Assembly (NCBI RefSeq): GCF_024054035.1
Contig: NZ_JAMXQU010000009.1
Coordinates: forward strand, 1 to 64,000
DNA length: 64,000 nucleotides
Direction of reading: 5' to 3'
Source of the DNA: Asaia lannensis NBRC 102526
Lineage (GTDB): Bacteria; Pseudomonadota; Alphaproteobacteria; Acetobacterales; Acetobacteraceae
Position 1 is the first letter of the stretch. Each line of letters starts with the position of its first letter. Position numbers and translations under genes: made by a program. Of the stretch, positions 59,419 to 64,000 are shown piece by piece. The notes below the pieces were generated by a model that worked only from the letters and a program-made list of their open reading frames with translations, was not told where the DNA came from and did not search any database.

Positions 59419-60779
59419 CGAACGTCGTCTGGTCGCCAACTGATCGACAACAGGTCTTTCTTGCAGCCGAGGAAGAGGAAGTTCTTTACGGTGGTGCGGC
59501 TGGTGGCGGAAAGACAGACGCGTTCATAGTGGACGCTCTCGGACTATGGCAGAGCGCCCCACTGGTTCCTCGCTACAAGGCCCTGATCCTTCGCCGGTCC
59601 TATCAGCAGTTGCGCGAGGTGATCGACCGTGCGCGGGCGCTGTATCCGTCCATTCAGGGATTGGATGGCGTGACGTGGAACGAGCAGAAGCACGAGTTCC
59701 GGTTCCCGTCTGGCGCCAAGGTCATCATGGGCTACGCCGAACGCGACGCCGATGTGTTCCAGTTCCAGGGCGAGGAATTCCAGTGGATCGGCGTCGAGGA
59801 ATTAACACAGTACCCGTCCGATTTCGTCTGGACATACTTACGCTCGCGACTGCGAGGCACGAACCTCAAGCGGCTGATGCGGGCAAACTGCAATCCGGGA
59901 GGCAGCGGATCGAAATGGGTGCAACAATACTGGTCCATCCCTGACGATGGGCGGGACACCTGCTCGGCCTCATCGGTCGAGATCGAGGGACAGACGATCA
60001 CCACACGGCGACGCTTTATCGGCGCTCGCGTAACTGACAATCCGTACATAGACCTTGAATACCGGGCAAATCTGGCAACCATGCCGGAAATGCAACGCCG
60101 GGCTCTACTCGATGGAAGGTGGGATGTGCTCGACGTTCCGGGGGCGATTTACAAGGCCGAAATGGACGCCATCAAAGGCGGAGAGCAGCCTCGCTTGTGC
60201 CGCGTGCCATACGATCCATCGGTGCCGGTGTACGTCGCCTGGGATCTGGGCATTGCCGACAGCATGGCGCTCTGGTGCGCCCAGATCGTCGGGCGTGAAA
60301 TCCACCTGATTGACTATTACGAGGCCAGTGGCGAGGCCATCTCGCATTATTGCCAGTGGCTCGACGGGCGCGGCTACCGGTATGCGGAGGATCTGTTTCC
60401 GCACGACGCCAGAGCGCGTGAACTGGGAACCGGCAAGACCCGCGAGGAAATCGCCCGAGCCAATGGGCGTAAGGTGCGGATCGTGCCTCAGATCGGCGTG
60501 GATGACGGAATTAACGCTGTTCGTCTGTTCCTTGCCCGGTGCTGGTTCGATGAAACGAAGTGCAAGCGCGGTGTTGAGTGCCTGACCAATTACCGACGCG
60601 AATGGAATGACAAGCTGGCGCAGTTCAAGGCCAGCCCGGTTCATGACTGGGCTTCGCATGGCTCGGATGCCTTCCGATATCTTGCGGTCGGTCTGCGAGA
60701 GCGGACGAAAATAGCTCCCCCTAAAGCCCCTCGCGCCTCGCCTGTTATCGGCGGCCCTTCTGGCTGGGCGGCGCTCTGA
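59415..60779 (+). CDS. Phage terminase large subunit
   Basis: 454 residues. The ATPase part has GGAAGGGKTDA (Walker A) and FQWIGVEELTQYP (Walker B with catalytic Glu). The C-terminal nuclease part has YVAWDLGIADSMALW, IDYYEA and HDWASHGSDAFRYL, carrying the RNase-H-like acidic residues. It packages DNA into the prohead through the portal. Confidence 0.95.
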   Translation: MTNVVWSPTDRQQVFLAAEEEEVLYGGAAGGGKTDAFIVDALGLWQSAPLVPRYKALILRRSYQQLREVIDRARALYPSIQGLDGVTWNEQKHEFRFPSGAKVIMGYAERDADVFQFQGEEFQWIGVEELTQYPSDFVWTYLRSRLRGTNLKRLMRANCNPGGSGSKWVQQYWSIPDDGRDTCSASSVEIEGQTITTRRRFIGARVTDNPYIDLEYRANLATMPEMQRRALLDGRWDVLDVPGAIYKAEMDAIKGGEQPRLCRVPYDPSVPVYVAWDLGIADSMALWCAQIVGREIHLIDYYEASGEAISHYCQWLDGRGYRYAEDLFPHDARARELGTGKTREEIARANGRKVRIVPQIGVDDGINAVRLFLARCWFDETKCKRGVECLTNYRREWNDKLAQFKASPVHDWASHGSDAFRYLAVGLRERTKIAPPKAPRASPVIGGPSGWAAL

Positions 60780-60821
60780 TTTTTCTGTACCAGAGAATAT
60801 GCATTATGCTATAACTCATGC

Positions 60822-63029
60822 ATGGAAGAAAGAGCGGACGACATCCTAGCGGAAGTCAAAGATCGGTTTCAGGCGGCGGAGGCTTTCGAAGCCGACTGGC
60901 GTGCGCATGCCCTCGATGACTTGCGGTTCTTCCATGCCGATTCATACAATCATTACCAGTGGGACAGTGCCGTCTATCAGGCGCGTTCGGGCACGTTCGG
61001 CGGCTCCCCTCGCCCATGCCTGACGATCAACAAGACGGCGCAGCATGTCTTGCAGGTCGAGAACGACGCCCGACAGTCTCAGATGGGCATCAAGGTCAAC
61101 GCGACCGGATTTGGCTCAACCGCCAAGGCTGCGGACGTGATCGAGGGCATTATCCGGCACATCGAGTACCAGTCCAACGCCCAGCAGAACGCCTATATGT
61201 GCGCCATCCAAGGGCAGGTCAGGCAGGGCATGGGCTGGTTCCATATCGTGACCGACTATGTCCACGGGGCCGACACGTTCGACCAGGATTTCTACATCAA
61301 GAGCGTGCCTGACCCCCGTGCCGTCTATTCCGATCCGAACACGCAGGAGCCCGACCACAGCGACATGCAGTGGGCCATGATCGTTGAGGAAATGCCCAAG
61401 CCCGAGTTCGAGCGGCTTTACCCCGGACACAAGGATACATCAGGCGCCCCGATCGCTATCGCCGGCAGTACAGACTATCGCGGACAGGAAGCGGGCAAGG
61501 ACGTTGTGCGCGTAATCCGATATTACCGGCGCAGCGAACGGAAAGACACGCTCTGGGCCGTTCCTGTCCCGCAGCAGAATGGCCCGCCGTCGATCCAGAT
61601 TATGCGTCAAAGCGTCATGTCGGATGAGGCAGTCGAGTATTGCCGCTCGATGCACGCTCAAAGCCGCCCGATCACGCGCCCTCACGTCGAGTTCTTTCTG
61701 ATTGCCGGGGATGAAATCGTATCGAGCGGCGACACTGTGTTCACGCACATTCCGCTTGTGCCGGTTGTGGGCATGGAGAGCGTGATTGATGGCAAGCTGG
61801 ATCGTTCCGGCCTTGTGCGCGCCCTGCTCGATCCGCAAAGAATGTATAATTACAGCGCGTCGGCATCGGTCGAGAGCGTTGCGCTCCAGACGAAATCGCC
61901 ATGGCTAGTCGATGAGCGCGCGATCGAGGGTTACGAAAACCAGTGGGCGAACGCGAATGTCTCGAACGCCGCATATCTGCCGTACCGATCAACCGATCCT
62001 GACGATGGAACAACACCAATCGCGCCACCCCAGCGCCTCGACCCAGCAACCGGGTCGACCGGTCATATCGGTCTCATGCAGGCTTCCGACGCCCAGATGC
62101 AGATGGTTACAGGGCAATATCAGGCGGAGATGGGCGCACCAAGCAACGAGAAATCAGGCCGCGCCATCAATGAACGGCAGCGCCAGTCCGACACTGCGAA
62201 TTACCACTATACCGACAATCAGGGCATGGCGCTCCGACTTGCCGGGCGCATCCTGATCGACGCCATCCCTTACGTTTACGACACCCAGCGGGCCGTGCAG
62301 GTGATGGGCGCAGACGGCACGCAGACGAGCGCAGTGGTCGATCCGCAGGCACAGCAGGCGGCGCAAGTGGTGCTCCCTCCCGGTCAACAGGTGCAGCCGG
62401 GCATGACATTCGAGCAGCAAGCCGCAATCGAGGGCGCGATTATTGCGATCAATCCGACCGTTGGCAGATATGACGTCGAGGCAGATGTCGGGCCCGCTTT
62501 TGCAACGCGTCGCCAAGACACGTTCAACAGCCTGATGCAGGTCTTGCAGGCAAATCCGGCCATCATGGAAAAGATCGGTGATCTGTTCTTCAAGGCGGCT
62601 GATTTCCCGCTTGCTGACGAAATTGCTGACCGACTGAAGCCAACCTCTGACGATCCTCGCCTTGGGCAGGCACAGCAGCAGATCCAGCAGATGCAGGAGC
62701 AGATCGGGCAGCTTATGCAGCAGCTCAAGGACAAACAGGCTGAGCAACAGCATACGGTCGTGAAGGACGCTATGGCGGCGGATACGAACCAGTACAAGGC
62801 CGAGACGGACCGCATGGCCGCCATTGGATCGACCGACCCCGAGGCGCTGCGTGTTCTCGTCCATCAGCTCGTTTTCGAAGCACTGGGCCATGGCACTCCA
62901 CAACATCAGGAAGCCCCGGCGACGATACCGGATGGTCCAGCGCATGAACTGCCGCGTATCCCCTCGGCAAATCCCCCTGGCGGCGTGATCCACGCACCTA
63001 ACCCCATCAATGGAGCCGTTGACGTATGA
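60822..63029 (+). CDS. Portal protein, P22-like
   Basis: 735 residues, typical of the long P22-type portals. EADWRAHALDDLRFFHADSYNHYQWD and NDARQSQMGIKVNATGFGS are family segments; the C-terminal third has a Gln-rich coiled coil (LGQAQQQIQQMQEQIGQLMQQLKDK). It forms the dodecameric DNA gate at a capsid vertex. A 42-bp gap after terminase has no further gene. Confidence 0.9.
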   Translation: MEERADDILAEVKDRFQAAEAFEADWRAHALDDLRFFHADSYNHYQWDSAVYQARSGTFGGSPRPCLTINKTAQHVLQVENDARQSQMGIKVNATGFGSTAKAADVIEGIIRHIEYQSNAQQNAYMCAIQGQVRQGMGWFHIVTDYVHGADTFDQDFYIKSVPDPRAVYSDPNTQEPDHSDMQWAMIVEEMPKPEFERLYPGHKDTSGAPIAIAGSTDYRGQEAGKDVVRVIRYYRRSERKDTLWAVPVPQQNGPPSIQIMRQSVMSDEAVEYCRSMHAQSRPITRPHVEFFLIAGDEIVSSGDTVFTHIPLVPVVGMESVIDGKLDRSGLVRALLDPQRMYNYSASASVESVALQTKSPWLVDERAIEGYENQWANANVSNAAYLPYRSTDPDDGTTPIAPPQRLDPATGSTGHIGLMQASDAQMQMVTGQYQAEMGAPSNEKSGRAINERQRQSDTANYHYTDNQGMALRLAGRILIDAIPYVYDTQRAVQVMGADGTQTSAVVDPQAQQAAQVVLPPGQQVQPGMTFEQQAAIEGAIIAINPTVGRYDVEADVGPAFATRRQDTFNSLMQVLQANPAIMEKIGDLFFKAADFPLADEIADRLKPTSDDPRLGQAQQQIQQMQEQIGQLMQQLKDKQAEQQHTVVKDAMAADTNQYKAETDRMAAIGSTDPEALRVLVHQLVFEALGHGTPQHQEAPATIPDGPAHELPRIPSANPPGGVIHAPNPINGAVDV

Positions 63030-63316
63030 TGCAAGCATTTAACAGGATTAGTTCGCCCCACCCCGAAGTAGATGTAGGGTCATGTCTGCCACCTAATGAG
63101 AGTATCATTGGCGTGCTTCGCGATATCTATAAGCTGCATTCCGAAATCAGCGAGCGTACATCGCTTCTATGTTCATCGCTTACGGGTCCCATGCCAACGA
63201 CCAACGCTCCAGTTACAGACGGCACCTATCTACTGGGGACCCTGAAAGGCCTTCGCGACGAAATGCGAGAGACGCAGCGGCAGGTTTGTCACCTTCATGA
63301 GGAGTTGGTCGGATGA
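63026..63316 (+). CDS. Small head-module protein
   Basis: 96 residues with a helical C terminus (LLGTLKGLRDEMRETQRQVCHLHEEL). It overlaps portal (4 bp) and the next gene (4 bp). Unknown role. Confidence 0.55.
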   Translation: MMQAFNRISSPHPEVDVGSCLPPNESIIGVLRDIYKLHSEISERTSLLCSSLTGPMPTTNAPVTDGTYLLGTLKGLRDEMRETQRQVCHLHEELVG

Positions 63317-64000
63317 GCGAGGCCATTCAAGCCCCTGCCGAGGAAACCAACATCCTGACCGGCATCGATTTCGGTAGCGACCAGCCAGAGGGACAGGCGC
63401 AAGCGCCTTCGCCCGAAGCGCCGCGCCACGAGCCTGGAACGCCGGGAACCGAAGCCGAGCAGGAAGCTCAGCAGGTCGAGCGCAAGACGGAAGAGCCTGC
63501 GTGGTTCTCTCGTCGCATCGGCGCAATCACAGCCAAGCGACGGGAAGCCGAGGAACGGGCCGCGCAGGCTGAACAGGAGTTGGCAGAATATCGCCGGGCT
63601 CTTGCCGCAGCTCGTGGCGAGGAAGAGTCGCGCCAGCCGGAAATGACGCCTGACCAGATACGTCAGCAGGAACGCGAAAGCATTGCTACGCAGGAAGCCC
63701 AGCGGCGGGACGTTGAAGACTTTGGTGCCGCAACCGTGAAGGTTGCAGACGCACTGGCTGCACTCCATGGCCGCGAGGCGATCACTGCGGCTACACAATC
63801 GCTTATCGAACGATCCGGGCTGGATTTCGCTGATCGTGGCCATCAGCAGATCATCCGCGATATTTCAGAATTGCCCAATGCTGGCCAGGTGTATTATGCT
63901 CTGGCCAACGATCCAGACGCGGCAAGCGCGCTGCTCGATGCTCCCGAGCGCAGACAGTACGCCATGTTGCAGAAGTTCGCTGACGGGCTGACCAAGGCCG
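63313..64000 (+). CDS. Probable scaffolding protein, N-terminal part
   Basis: 229 residues are visible; the gene runs off the right edge. It is Glu/Gln/Ala-rich with a Pro-rich start (SPEAPRHEPGTPG) and a long coiled coil (ERAAQAEQELAEYRRALAAA). Position after the portal and this composition fit a capsid scaffolding protein; the coat gene is expected next. Confidence 0.7.
   Translation, partial: MSEAIQAPAEETNILTGIDFGSDQPEGQAQAPSPEAPRHEPGTPGTEAEQEAQQVERKTEEPAWFSRRIGAITAKRREAEERAAQAEQELAEYRRALAAARGEEESRQPEMTPDQIRQQERESIATQEAQRRDVEDFGAATVKVADALAALHGREAITAATQSLIERSGLDFADRGHQQIIRDISELPNAGQVYYALANDPDAASALLDAPERRQYAMLQKFADGLTKA

Overview
The window looks like chromosome of an acetic acid bacterium (Acetobacteraceae, in the Asaia/Kozakia/Gluconobacter neighbourhood; genus is inference). 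The evidence is GC-rich coding, an unusual density of outer-membrane porins and TonB receptors (OprB, BBP2 and DcaP/OprP-like types), and a siphovirus-like prophage with alphaproteobacterial-style genes. No ribosomal RNA, complete tRNA, insertion sequence or CRISPR array was seen.

Positions 1-40,000 are ordinary chromosome built around nutrient and metal uptake. It opens with the Met-rich end of a copper oxidase (copA) and copB, then an OprB porin and an orphan pstS behind a clear Pho box. A short membrane peptide and an MFS exporter follow, then a DUF2946 plus TonB copper receptor pair (minus strand). Next come an operon of OprB porin, beta-propeller and DyP peroxidase (minus), a TonB receptor, a porin with a three-repeat Pho box, and an SDR dehydrogenase. 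An ethanolamine module (eutB, eutC, permease, BBP2 porin) follows. A divergent purine locus spans 25.9-34.9 kb. Its minus arm is a BMP-type nucleoside ABC importer plus an acylphosphatase-like protein, a Rieske [2Fe-2S] protein and a GST-like protein. Its plus arm is a Rieske-less oxygenase catalytic subunit, a CDA-fold deaminase and an 8-oxoguanine-deaminase-type amidohydrolase. The three oxygenase parts resemble the NdmC/NdmD/NdmE division of labour in bacterial caffeine N7-demethylation; I consider this the most interesting system in the window. A Kef-type antiporter and another TonB receptor close the section.

Positions 40,400-44,500 hold an orphan phage tail-fibre and lysis cassette, probably the remnant of an older prophage. 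At 44,672-44,721 lies the 3' part of a tRNA-Val(CAC), the displaced half of an attachment site. From there to the end of the window runs an apparently intact prophage. Its leftward early operon reads antirepressor, small genes, YqaJ exonuclease, excisionase, integrase. The immunity region has a CI-like repressor transcript that also carries DUF3467, a PBECR-like nuclease and DUF2283. The rightward operon reads Cro-like protein, GapR homologue, resolvase, HNH-containing replication protein, DnaB helicase, terminase, portal and scaffold. Four matching 15-bp pseudo-palindromes in two pairs mark the likely repressor operators. The right attachment site with the restored tRNA-Val should lie beyond position 64,000.
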